Positions 23,684 to 33,721 of a stretch of DNA of 64,000 bases are shown here, one piece after another. The DNA lies in contig NC_088316.1 of the NCBI RefSeq assembly GCF_910592395.1, positions 2,602,001-2,666,000 on the forward strand, written 5' to 3'. Source of the stretch: Lineus longissimus. Lineage: Eukaryota > Nemertea > Pilidiophora > Heteronemertea > Lineidae. Every line of letters starts with the position of its first letter. Within the stretch, counting starts at the first letter, position 1. The notes under the pieces are model-generated. The model ran no database searches, was not told the DNA's origin, and worked only from the letters and a program-made list of their open reading frames with translations. The position numbers and the translations under genes were made by a program.

Positions 23684-24466
23684 TCGCCTTCAAGAAGTCC
23701 ACTTATCTCCCAGTTGTATATTCGTCTTCAAGAAGTCCTTTCATCTCATGTTCTGTTGTACACTCGCCTTCAAGAAGTCCACTCATCTCCTAGTTGTATA
23801 TTCGTCTTCAAGAAGTCCATTCATCTCAAGTTCTGTTGTACATTCGTCTTCAAGAAGTCCTTTCATCTCCTGTTCTGTTGTACATTCGTCTTCAAGAAGT
23901 CCTTTCATCTCCTGTTCTGTTGTACACTCGTCTTCAAGAAGTCCATTCATCTCCTGTTCTGTTGTACATTCGTCTTCAAGAAGTCCTTTCATCTCCTGTT
24001 CTGTTGTACATTCGTCTTCAAGAAGTCCATTCATCTCCTGTTCTGTCGTACATTCGTCTTCAAGAAGCCCATTCATCTCCTGTTCTGTTGTACATTCGTC
24101 TTCAAGAAGTCCATTCATCTCCTGTTCTGTCGTACATTCGTCTTCAAGAAGCCCATTCATCTCCTGTTCTGTTATACATTCGTCATAAGATAAGTCCTTT
24201 CATTTCCGGTTCTGTTGTACATTCGTCATAAGATAAATCCTTACCATCTCCTGTTTTGTTGTTCATTCGTCTACAAGAAGTCCTTTCATCTCCAGTTATG
24301 GTATACATTCGTCATAAGATAAGTCCTTTCATGTCCAGTTCTGTTATACATTCGTCCTCAAGAAGTCCTTTCATCTCCTGTTCTGCTGTACATTCGTCTT
24401 CAAGAAGTCCCTTCATCTCCAGTTCTACTGTTGTACACTCGTCTTCAAGAAGTCCCTTCATCACTT
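23638..24466 (-). repeat. Expanded 42 bp minisatellite, ~20 units, 3' part of copy 1
   Basis: The 42 bp unit on the plus strand reads TGTTCTGTTGTACATTCGTC then TTCAAGAAGTCCNTTCATCTCC; on the minus strand it encodes E-M-K/N-G-L-L-E-D-E-C-T-T-E-Q. About 20 units are present, far more than the 2-6 at the other copies. Only the ~4 units nearest the membrane domain are in the copy 1 frame. Three units carry TCATAAGATAAG in place of TCTTCAAGAAG, one base longer, which shifts the frame and makes a stop. The remaining units are still open in another frame (23783-24160), so they may be untranslated or reached only by splicing or frameshifting. Confidence 0.95.
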
Positions 24467-25529
24467 GTTTTGTTTTTTTTCTTTCTTTCAAATATCGTCT
24501 GCAGCAATACACAAAAACCGCGCCTATCACCAATACGGCGCCTGACATGCTCAGCGCATTCGGGATATCATGAAAGATTATGATCTGCATGACATATGCG
24601 ATTGGTATCTCAGACGTTCGGGCAATCGCCACTGCTGTAGCCGTGTCGTACCTCAGGGCTAACTGATATGAGACCTGAGCGAACAGATTCGTGAGCGTGG
24701 ATGCCATTGTCCATAACCACGGGGCAACCTCTCCCGGAAATCTCCACCTCTCGATTACTGAGACTATTGGGAGTCCACATATGAACATAACCAAGTTGAC
24801 CTGACATACTATTATCGTTGGGTTGATATCTGTTAATTTCTTCCGAATGATATAACTCACGGCAGAGATTATGGTCGCCGCGATTGCAAATATTGAAGCA
24901 TAGATCCTTTGTAACTGAAAGCCACTGTCGTTGAAGGAGGTTTCGGAGCGATTACGACAGTCGACTGCTGTCAGGTTGCCGACGATATCAGTGCAGTTTT
25001 TATCATTGGCACTGCCGTGTTGAATTCCGCTTCTGTTGGGATGAAGAACGCCTCCGTTCATATGAAACAGCGTTTTAAGAAACGTTGGTTGAACAACGAA
25101 AATAACTCCTAACACCATTACAACTGTTATTACAAAATCGAATATCCCGAATGGTTCTTTGAGAATGAAATATGCCAGGATTCCAATGATGACGGGAGAC
25201 GAATACAATATTGCATTTACATCACCAAAACTAAGGTGAAGCACGGCTGCGAAATATAAGTAGTTGACGAAAATACTTGTCATTCCAAGTATCCAAGCGT
25301 ATCGGTTTTTTAGTATGATTGGCGGTTCCCCTTTTAATAGTAGGTAGGCTGCCGCAAATATCACGGTCACGAGCGATCTGATACATACAATCTCGGAGGA
25401 CCCCATTCCTTCCACCTTCTTGAACAGAACGAGGCTGACAGAATACAATAGAGCTGAAAGAGCCCCCAGTACAATTCCAAAGAATCTTGAAAGCTTCTGA
25501 AAACATCGGGCTGGTGATTGGCCTGACAT
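24312..25529 (-). CDS. SLC35G1-like DMT transporter, copy 1 (405 aa)
   Basis: Predicted ten-helix membrane transporter with two EamA repeats (about residues 17-146 and 210-342). Helices lie near 17-36, 46-65, 78-97, 103-123, 128-147, 209-228, 238-258, 269-290, 296-318 and 326-343. The long loop 148-208 has N-x-S/T sites at N165, N178, N185, N193, N200 and two cysteines (179, 191), which fits the lumenal side. The tail from 344 is cytoplasmic and holds repeats with E371-LL, E385-LL and D399-LI signals. It ends M-K-G-L-I-L-stop because the next unit is a frameshifting variant. Relatives such as SLC35G1 move organic anions or sit in ER and plasma membrane; the substrate here is unknown. TTTTTCAG lies 5 nt upstream of the ATG, so a 5' UTR intron is likely. 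Confidence 0.9.
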   Translation of the reverse strand: MSGQSPARCFQKLSRFFGIVLGALSALLYSVSLVLFKKVEGMGSSEIVCIRSLVTVIFAAAYLLLKGEPPIILKNRYAWILGMTSIFVNYLYFAAVLHLSFGDVNAILYSSPVIIGILAYFILKEPFGIFDFVITVVMVLGVIFVVQPTFLKTLFHMNGGVLHPNRSGIQHGSANDKNCTDIVGNLTAVDCRNRSETSFNDSGFQLQRIYASIFAIAATIISAVSYIIRKKLTDINPTIIVCQVNLVMFICGLPIVSVIERWRFPGEVAPWLWTMASTLTNLFAQVSYQLALRYDTATAVAIARTSEIPIAYVMQIIIFHDIPNALSMSGAVLVIGAVFVYCCRRYLKERKKTKQVMKGLLEDECTTVELEMKGLLEDECTAEQEMKGLLEDECITELDMKGLIL

Positions 25530-26962
25530 TGTAGCTGAAAAATATGATAATGAGAATACATGTTATAGCCTTTTTCGAATGAACCATTATCAAGGCTTAT
25601 CACCCCTTAAAAGAGGTGAATGGGTTTTAGTTGTAACGCTTTATCCATTGTTTTAACGGATGGCGAATAATTTCAGATTTTGTTTTCAAGCTGAAAAAAC
25701 GATTTTTCTCGAATTCTCGCCCATAAAAAGGGGCAGTGTCCTACTACACGTATAACAGATCCCTGTTCTGTACCATGTTTTTACAAGGACAATATATTGG
25801 TTGTGTTCTGACGTTCACAAGTAACCAACATTCGACCTACCTGCTGTCCTAGTACATACACACCGTGTCTGGTGCCAAATGTGACCCCAAACAGCCAAAC
25901 CGGCATATGTCGCAGAGAATATGAGCCCAAATATCACTAGGATATAATGGGAAAAATTGATGCCCGTTTTTCTCTAAAAGCAGACAACAGTGAAATGAAC
26001 CACCAGTCCCCCTCAACCCGTCGAGCTCATAGCAAAGAGCGCCTGCTGTGACAGGTCACGATGATGTATAGGAAAAGATATATGTAATAAAAATTATGAA
26101 GAGAAAAAAAAAGACATTCATATACATATTATTATACAGTGTAGACGCTATTTAGCCGGATGAGAGGCGCCTGTAGAAAAGGCCTGTTTTATGTGTAGTA
26201 GGCCTATGTGAAACAGACGCACCAAAACCGGCTGAATAGCGTCTACACAGTATATTAGTGAGGTTTCGCAACCGCCCGGTTATGCCCTTCGACGACGTTT
26301 ATCTATTGTTCAGGTAAACTCACACAATAGATAAACGTCGTCGTAGGGCCTAAACGGGTCGTTGCGAAACCTCACTATTATAGGTACTTTGACTGAGATA
26401 TGAACATATTTCTACTTATACTTACTATTGTAACCCTACAAGCTATTCTGTGGCGGGTGGTTCTCCCACCGAGGTTGGCATCTCGCGGTTTATATTAATC
26501 CGACACATGATACTAGTATTAGTATTTACGAGTATGCAATGAGTGTGAGTATACGTGTACATGTATAATATGAAGAAAATACATTCATGACATGTATGAC
26601 ATAAGTCTTTTATACAAGTATAAAAAATGTGCATGCATTTATAAACTTATTATGATGCAAAATAATTGCTTTTTTGATGGATTTGATCGCATCATACCAC
26701 TGACAATGACTGATACTAACTCCATGTTTCATCACCCAATATGGCGATATATCTAACTGGGTCTACATCAGTGTGAAACCGTCTGTGTAGGTGCTTTAAG
26801 AAGTGCGTTGTCCACCAGCACATGGGCATATAGGAGAGATACTAACACCAGTTTACAAAATATAAACAATATTGTTCTTCATTTACCAGGCGTTTGCCAT
26901 CTGATGAACTTTCGTCATCAAGATGTCCCTCTATCTCCTGCATGGTCTTTGAAGAAGTCCAT
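25530..26962. repeat. Spacer between copies 1 and 2
   Basis: It is homologous to all other spacers, so unit duplication included the flanks. It holds the conserved ~115 bp hairpin at 26136-26251 and the 120 bp palindrome at 26257-26376. It should contain the copy 1 promoter (right of 25529) and the copy 2 3' UTR (left of 26963). I see no polyadenylation signal I would defend. Confidence 0.8.
26257..26376. mobile_element. 120 bp palindromic MITE
   Basis: Arms of about 52 bp, starting AGTGAGGTTTCGCAAC and ending GTTGCGAAACCTCACT, surround a short loop (TCAGGTAAACTCAC). Empty paralogous spacers read ACAGTATATTATAGGTAC, while here the sequence is ACAGTATATT-element-ATTATAGGTAC. The duplicated target is thus 3-5 bp (ATT, or TATTA if the element is taken as one base shorter at each end). 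A second copy is at 37801-37920. Superfamily not determined. Confidence 0.85.
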
Positions 26963-28246
26963 TCATTTCCAGTCTGTTGTAGATTCGTCTTCCAGAAGTC
27001 CATTCATTTCCACTTCTGTTGCAGATTCGTCTTCGAGAAGGCCATTCATCTCCTGTTCTGTTGTACATTCGTCTTCAAGAAGGCCCTTCATCTCCTGTTC
27101 TGTTGTACATTCGTCTTCAAGAAGGCCCTTCATCTCCTGTTCTGTTGTACATTCGTCTTCAAGAAGGCCCTTCATCTCCTGTTCTACTGTTGTTTTTCTT
27201 TCATTCAAATATCGTCTGAAGCAATACACTATAACCGCGCCTGTCACCAACACGGCGCCTGATATACTCAATGCATTCGGGATATCATGAAAGATTATGA
27301 TCTGCATGACATATGCGATTGGTATCTCAGACGTTCGGGCAATCGCCACTGCTGTAGCCGTGTCGTACCTCAGGGCTAATAGCATTGTGACCTGGCCGAG
27401 CAAATTCGTGAGCGTGGATGCCATTGTCCATAACCACGGGGCAACCTCTCCCGGAAATCTCCACCTCTCGATTACTGAGACTATTGGGAGTCCACCTATG
27501 AAAATAAGCAAGTTGAACTGACAGACTATTATCGTTGGGTTGATATCTGTTAATTTCTTCCGAATGATATAATTAATGGCAAAGATTATGGTCGCCACGA
27601 TTGCAAATATTGAAGCACAGATCCTTGGTAACTGAAAGCCACTGTCGTTGAAGGAGGTCTCGGAGCGATTACGACAGTCGAATGCTGTCAGGTTGGCGAC
27701 GATATCAGTGCAGTTTTTATCATTGGCACTGCCGTGTTGAATTCTGCTTATGTTAGAATAAAGAACGCCACCGTTCATATGAAACAGCGTTTTAAGAAAC
27801 GTTGGTTGAACAACGAAAATAACTCCTAACACCATTACAACTGTTATTACAAAATCGAATATCCCGAATGGTTCTTTGAGAATGAAATATGCCAGGATTC
27901 CAATGATGACGGGAGACGAATAAAATATTGCATTTACATCACCAAAACTAAGGCGAAGCAGGGCGGCGAAATATAAGTAGTTGACGAAAATACTTGTCAT
28001 TCCAAGTATCCAAGCGTATCGGTTTTTTAGTATGATTGGCGGTTCCCCTTTTAGTAGTAGGTAGGCTGCCGCAAATATCACGGTCACGAGCGACCTGATA
28101 CATACAATCTCGGAGGACCCCATTCCTTCCACCTTCTTGAACAGAACGAGGCTGACAGAATACGATAGAGCTGACAGAGCCCCAAGTACAATTCCAAGGA
28201 ATCTTGAAAGCTTCTGAAAACATCGGGCTGGTGATTGGCCTGACAT
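26963..28246 (-). CDS. SLC35G1-like DMT transporter, copy 2 (427 aa)
   Basis: Full ten-helix protein of the same family, with helix 8 of the V-T-M-L-L-A-L type. The tail starts N-E-R-K-T-T-V-E-Q and carries five intact E-M-K/N-G-L-L units, the highest number in the cluster along with copies 4 and 6. It ends T-T-D-W-K: one base is missing in the last unit (TTCCAGTCTGTTG against TTCCAGTTCTGTTG), so it loses the M-N-G-L-L-Q-R-P-C-R-R ending of copies 3, 4 and 6. The lumenal loop keeps N-C-T, N-L-T, N-R-S and N-D-S sites. The frame is intact, so it is probably functional. Confidence 0.9.
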   Translation of the reverse strand: MSGQSPARCFQKLSRFLGIVLGALSALSYSVSLVLFKKVEGMGSSEIVCIRSLVTVIFAAAYLLLKGEPPIILKNRYAWILGMTSIFVNYLYFAALLRLSFGDVNAIFYSSPVIIGILAYFILKEPFGIFDFVITVVMVLGVIFVVQPTFLKTLFHMNGGVLYSNISRIQHGSANDKNCTDIVANLTAFDCRNRSETSFNDSGFQLPRICASIFAIVATIIFAINYIIRKKLTDINPTIIVCQFNLLIFIGGLPIVSVIERWRFPGEVAPWLWTMASTLTNLLGQVTMLLALRYDTATAVAIARTSEIPIAYVMQIIIFHDIPNALSISGAVLVTGAVIVYCFRRYLNERKTTVEQEMKGLLEDECTTEQEMKGLLEDECTTEQEMKGLLEDECTTEQEMNGLLEDESATEVEMNGLLEDESTTDWK

Positions 28247-29713
28247 TGTAGCTGAAAAGTATGATAATGAGAATACATGTAATACAAAGATGGATTGATC
28301 ATAGTTATTTTACTGATGACATGAATACATGTATAATGTCATTATTTTGTTTTAGCCACTGCAGGTGCCCAGCTACATTGCTCTCTTAGTCAAACTCCAT
28401 TTTACAACAACATGTACATTTATGTTCATGTACATGTATAGCCAAAATGTCGATTTTTCGATCGGGTCAGCCTTTTTCGAATGAACCATTATCAAGGCTT
28501 ATCACCCCTTAAAAGAGGTGAATGGGTTTTAGTTGTAACGTTTTATCCATTGTTTTAACGGATGGCGAATAATTTCCGATTTTGTTTTCAAGCTGAAAAA
28601 ACCATTTTTCTCGAATTCTCGCCCATAAAAAGGGGCAGTGTCCTACTACACGTATAACAGATCCCCGTTCTGTACCATGTTTTTACAAGGACAATATATT
28701 GGTTGTGTTCTGACGTTCACAAGTAACCAACATTCGACCTACCTGCTGTCCTAGTACATACACACCGTGTCTGGTGCCAAATGTGACCCCAAACAGCCAA
28801 ACCGGCATATGTCGCAGAGAATATGAGCCCAAATATCACTAGGATATAATGGGAAAAATTGATGCCCGTTTTTCTCTAAAAGCAGACAACAGCGAAATGA
28901 ACCACCAGTCCCTCTCAACCCGTCGAGCTCATAGCAAAGAGCGCCTGCTGTGACAGGTCACAATTATGTATAGGAAAAGATATAATAAAAATTATGAAGA
29001 GAAAAAAAAGACATTCATATACATGTACATATTATTATACAGCGTAGACGCTATTTAGCCGGATGAGAGGCGCCTGTAGAAAAGGCCTATTTTATGTGTA
29101 GTAGGCCTATGTGAAACAGACGCACCAAAACTGGCTCAATAGCGTCTACACAGTATATGATAGGTACTTTGACTGAGATATGAACATATTTCTACTCATA
29201 CTTACTATTGTAACCCTACAAGCTATTCTGTGGCGGGTGGTTCCCCCACCGAGGTTGGCATCTCGCGGTTTATATTAATCCGACACATGATACTAGTATT
29301 AGTATTTACGACAGTATGCAATAAGTGTGAGTATACGTGTACATGTATAATATGAAGAAAATACATTCATGACATGTATGACATAAGTCTTTCATACAAG
29401 TATAAAAAATGTGCATGCATTTATAAACTTATTATGATGCAAAATAATTGCTTTTTTAATGGATTTGATCGCATTCATACCACTGACAATGACTGATACT
29501 AACTCCATGTTTCATCACCCAATATGGCGATATATCTAACTGGGTCTACATCAGTCTGAAACCGTCTGTGTAGGTGCTTTAAGAAGTTCGTTGTCCACCA
29601 GCACATGGGCATATAGGAGAGATACTAACACCAGTTTACAAAATATAAACAATATTGTTCTTCATTTACCAGGCGTTTGCCATCTGATGAACTTTCGTCA
29701 TCAAGATGTCCCT
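28247..29713. repeat. Spacer between copies 2 and 3
   Basis: Simple spacer form with the conserved hairpin at 29039-29154 (here starting ACAGCGTAGACGC). It has no palindrome or other insertion; at the palindrome site it reads CAGTATATGATAGGTAC. It is nearly identical to the spacer between copies 3 and 4, pointing to recent duplication. Confidence 0.8.
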
Positions 29714-30987
29714 CTATCTCCTGCATGGTCTTTGAAGAAGTCCATTCATTTCCAGTTCTGTTGTAGATTCGTCTTCAAGAAGTCCATTCATCTCCACTTC
29801 TGTTGTAGATTCGTCTTCGAGAAGGCCATTCATCTCCTGTTCTGTTGTACATTCGTCTTCAAGAAGGCCCTTCATCTCCTGTTCTGTTGTACATTCGTCT
29901 TCAAGAAGGCCCTTCATCTCCTGTTCTACTGTTGTTTTTCTTTCATTCAAATATCGTCTGAAGCAATACACTATAACCGCGCCTGTCACCAACACGGCGC
30001 CTGATATACTCAATGCATTCGGGATATCATGAAAGATTATGATCTGCATGACATATGCGATTGGTATCTCAGACGTTCGGGCAATCGCCACGGCTGTAGC
30101 CGTGTCGTACCTCAGGGCTAATAGCATTGTGACCTGGCCGAGCAAAGTCGTGAGCGTGGATGCCATTGTCCATAACCACGGGGCAACCTCTCCCGGAAAT
30201 CTCCACCTCTCGATTACTGAGACTATTGGGAGTCCACCTATGAACATAACCAAGTTGAACTGACAGACTATTATCGTTGGGTTGATATCTGTTAATTTCT
30301 TCCGAATGATATAATTAATGGCAAAGATTATGGTCGCCATGATTGCAAATATTGAAGCATAGATCCTTGGTAACTGAAGGCCACTGTCGTTGAAGGAGGT
30401 CTCGGAGCGATTACGACAGTCGAATGCTGTCAAGTTGGCGACGATATCAGTGCAGTTTTTATCATTGGCACTGCCGTGTTGAATTCTGCTTGTGTTAGAA
30501 TAAAGAACGCCACCGTTCATATGAAACAGCGTTTTAAGAAACGTTGGTTGAACAACGAAAATAATCCTAACACCATTACAACTGTTATTACAAAATCGAA
30601 TATCCCGAATGGTTCTTTAAGAATGAAATATGCCAGGATTCCAATGATGACGGGAGACGAATAAAATATTGCATTTACATCACCAAAACTAAGGCGAAGC
30701 AGGGCGGCGAAATATAAGTAGTTGAGGAAAATACTTGTCATTCCAAGTATCCAACCGTATCGGTTTTTTAGTATGATTGGCGGTTCCCCTTTTAGTAGTA
30801 GGTAGGCTGCCGCAAATATCACGGTCACGAGCGACCTGATACATACAATCTCGGAGGACCCCATTCCTTCCACCTTCTTGAACAGAACGAGGCTGACAGA
30901 ATACGATAGAGCTGACAGAGCCCCAAGTACAATTCCAAGGAATCTTGAAAGCTTCTGAAAACATCGGGCTGGTGATTGGCCTGACAT
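29714..30987 (-). pseudogene. SLC35G1-like DMT transporter, copy 3, frameshifted
   Basis: The N-terminal part (30987-30517) and C-terminal part (30520-29714) are in different frames. Near 30563 the plus strand reads AATAATCCTAAC where the other copies have AATAACTCCTAAC, a single-base loss at the end of helix 5. The first part would run out of frame into a short unrelated end. Everything after the lesion, including helices 6-10 and a five-signal tail ending Q-R-P-C-R-R, is otherwise clean, so the break is recent or an assembly error. Helix 8 is the V-T-M-L-L-A-L type, with T-T-L-L-G in place of T-N-L-L-G. Confidence 0.85.
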
Positions 30988-32446
30988 TGTGGCTGAAAAG
31001 TATGATAATGAGAATACATGTAATACAAAGATGGATTGATCATAGCTATTTTACTGATGACATGAATACATGTATAATGTCATTATTTTGTTTTAGCCAC
31101 TGCAGGTGCCCAGCTACATTGCTCTCTTAGTAAAACTCCATTTTACAACAACATGTACATTTATGTTCATGTACATGTATAGCCAAAATGTCGATTTTTC
31201 GATCGGGTCAGCCTTTTTCGAATAAACCATTATCAAGGCTTATCACCCCTTAAATGAGGTGAATGGGTTTTAGTTGTAACGTTTTATCCATTGTTTTAAC
31301 GGATGGCGAATAATTTCCGATTTTGTTTTCAAGCTGAAAAAACGATTTTTCTCGAATTCTCGCCCATAAAAAGGGCAGTGTCCTACTACACGTATAACAG
31401 ATCCCTGTTCTGTACCATGTTTTTACAAGGACAATATATTGGTTGTGTTCTGACGTTCACAATAACCAACATTCGACCTACCTGCTGTCCTAGTACATAC
31501 ACACCGTGTCTGGTGCCAAATGTGACCCCAAACAGCCAAACCGGCATATGTCGCAGAGAATATGAGCCCAAATATCACTAGGATATAATGGGAAAAATTG
31601 ATGCCCGTTTTTCTCTAAAAGCAGACAACAGTGAAATGAACCACCAGTCCCCCTCAACCCGTCGAGCTCATAGCAAAGAGCGCCTGCTGTGACAGGTCAC
31701 AATTATGTATAGGAAAAGATATAATAAAAATTATGAAGAGAAAAAAAAGACATTCATATACATGTACATATTATTATACAGCGTAGACGCTATTTAGCCG
31801 ATGAGAGGCGCCTGTAGAAAAGGCCTATTTTATGTGTAGTAGGCCTATGTGAAACAGACGCACCAAAACTGGCTCAATAGCGTCTACACAGTATATGATA
31901 GGTACTTTGACTGAGATATGAACATATTTCTACTCATACTTACTATTGTAACCCTACAAGCTATTCTGTGGCGGGTGGTTCTCCCACCGAGGTTGGCATC
32001 TCGCGGTTTATATTAATCCGACACATGATACTAGTATTAGTATTTACGAGTATGCAATGAGTGTGAGTATACGTGTACATGTATAATAAGAAAATACATT
32101 CATGACATGTATGACATAAGTCTTTTATACAGGTATAAAATATGTGCATGCATTTATAAACTTATTATGATGCAAAATAATTGCTTTTTTAATGGATTTG
32201 ATCGCATTCATACCACTGACAATGACTGATGCTAACTCCATGTTTTATCACCCAATATGCCGATATATCTAATTGGGTCTACATCAGTCTGAAACCGTCT
32301 GTGTAGGTGTTTTAAGAAGTGCGTTGTCCACCAGCGCATGGGCATATAGGAGAGATATTAACACCAGTTTACAAAATATAAACACTATTGTTCTTCATTT
32401 ACCAGGCGTTTGCCATCTGATGAACTTTCGTCATCAAGATGTCCCT
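30988..32446. repeat. Spacer between copies 3 and 4
   Basis: Same simple form as the preceding spacer, with the hairpin at 31778-31892. No extra insertion is seen. Short local frames here (for example 31303-31581) are spacer sequence repeated in every unit and broken in most, so not genes. Confidence 0.78.
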
Positions 32447-33721
32447 CTATCTCCTGCATGGTCTTTGAAGAAGTCCATTCATTTCCAGTTCTGTTGTAGA
32501 TTCGTCTTCCAGAAGTTCATTCATCTCCACTTCTGTTGTAGATTCGTCTTCGAGAAGGCCATTCATCTCCTGTTCTGTTGTACATTCGTCTTCAAGAAGG
32601 CCCTTCATCTCCTGTTCTGTTGTACATTCGTCTTCAAGAAGGCCCTTCATCTCCTGTTCTACTGTTGTTTTTCTTTCATTCAAATATCGTCTGAAGCAAT
32701 ACACTATAACCGCGCCTGTCACCAACACGGCGCCTGATATACTCAATGCATTCGGGATATCATGAAAGATTATGATCTGCATGACATATGCGATTGGTAT
32801 CTCAGACGTTCGGGCAATCGCCACGGCTGTAGCCGTGTCGTACCTCAGGGCTAATAGCATTGTGACCTGGCCGAGCAAATTCGTGAGCGTGGATGCCATT
32901 GTCCATAACCACGGGGCAACCTCTCCCGGAAATCTCCACCTCTCGATTACTGAGACTATTGGGAGTCCACTTATGAAAATAAGCAAGTTGAACTGACAGA
33001 CTATTATCGTTGGGTTGATATCTGTTAATTTCTTCCGAATGATATAATTAATGGCAAAGATTATGGTCGCCACGATTGCAAATATTGAAGCATAGATCCT
33101 TGGTAACTGAAAGCCACTGTCGTTGAAGGAGGTCTCGGAGCGATTACGACAGGCGAATGCTGTCAAGTTGGCGACGATATCAGTGCAGTTTTTATCATTG
33201 GCACTGCCGTGTTGAATTCTGCTTGTGTTGGAATAAAGAACGCCACCGTTCATATGAAACAGCGTTTTAAGAAACGTTGGTTGAACAACGAAAATAACTC
33301 CTAACACCATTACAACTGTTATTACAAAATCGAATATCCCGAATGGTTCTTTGAGAATGAAATATGCCAGGATTCCAATGATGACGGGAGACGAATAAAA
33401 TATTGCATTTACATCACCAAAACTAAGGCGAAGCAGGGCGGCGAAATATAAGTAGTCGACGAAAATACTTGTCATTCCAAGTATCCAAGCGTATCGGTTT
33501 TTTAGTATGATTGGCGGTTCCCCTTTTAGTAGTAGGTAGGCTGCCGCAAATATCACGGTCAGGAGCGACCTGATACATACAATCTCGGAGGACCCCATTC
33601 CTTCCACCTTCTTGAACAGAACGAGACTGGCAGAATACGATAGAGCTGACAGAGCCCCCAGTACAATTCCAAGGAATCTTGAAAGCTTCTGAAAACATCG
33701 GGCTGGTGATTGACCTGACAT
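32447..33721 (-). CDS. SLC35G1-like DMT transporter, copy 4 (424 aa)
   Basis: Intact frame with ten predicted helices and a five-signal tail: E-M-K-G-L-L twice, E-M-N-G-L-L, E-M-N-E-L-L, E-M-N-G-L-L, then Q-R-P-C-R-R-stop. Differences from the sister copies are S-A-S-L in helix 1, V-D-Y-L-Y-F for V-N-Y-L-Y-F in helix 3 (a negative charge inside the membrane) and A-F-A-C for A-F-D-C in the lumenal loop. The buried Asp could alter transport or mark early decay. CTTTTCAGCCACA precedes the ATG, a plausible 3' splice site. Confidence 0.88.
   Translation of the reverse strand: MSGQSPARCFQKLSRFLGIVLGALSALSYSASLVLFKKVEGMGSSEIVCIRSLLTVIFAAAYLLLKGEPPIILKNRYAWILGMTSIFVDYLYFAALLRLSFGDVNAIFYSSPVIIGILAYFILKEPFGIFDFVITVVMVLGVIFVVQPTFLKTLFHMNGGVLYSNTSRIQHGSANDKNCTDIVANLTAFACRNRSETSFNDSGFQLPRIYASIFAIVATIIFAINYIIRKKLTDINPTIIVCQFNLLIFISGLPIVSVIERWRFPGEVAPWLWTMASTLTNLLGQVTMLLALRYDTATAVAIARTSEIPIAYVMQIIIFHDIPNALSISGAVLVTGAVIVYCFRRYLNERKTTVEQEMKGLLEDECTTEQEMKGLLEDECTTEQEMNGLLEDESTTEVEMNELLEDESTTELEMNGLLQRPCRR

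Noticed and set aside
23495-24573. Long plus-strand frames through the 42 bp repeat (for example 232 and 197 codons)
   Set aside because: The 42 bp unit is a multiple of three without stops on either strand, so all frames stay open. Only the minus-strand frame joins a membrane protein present in ten copies.
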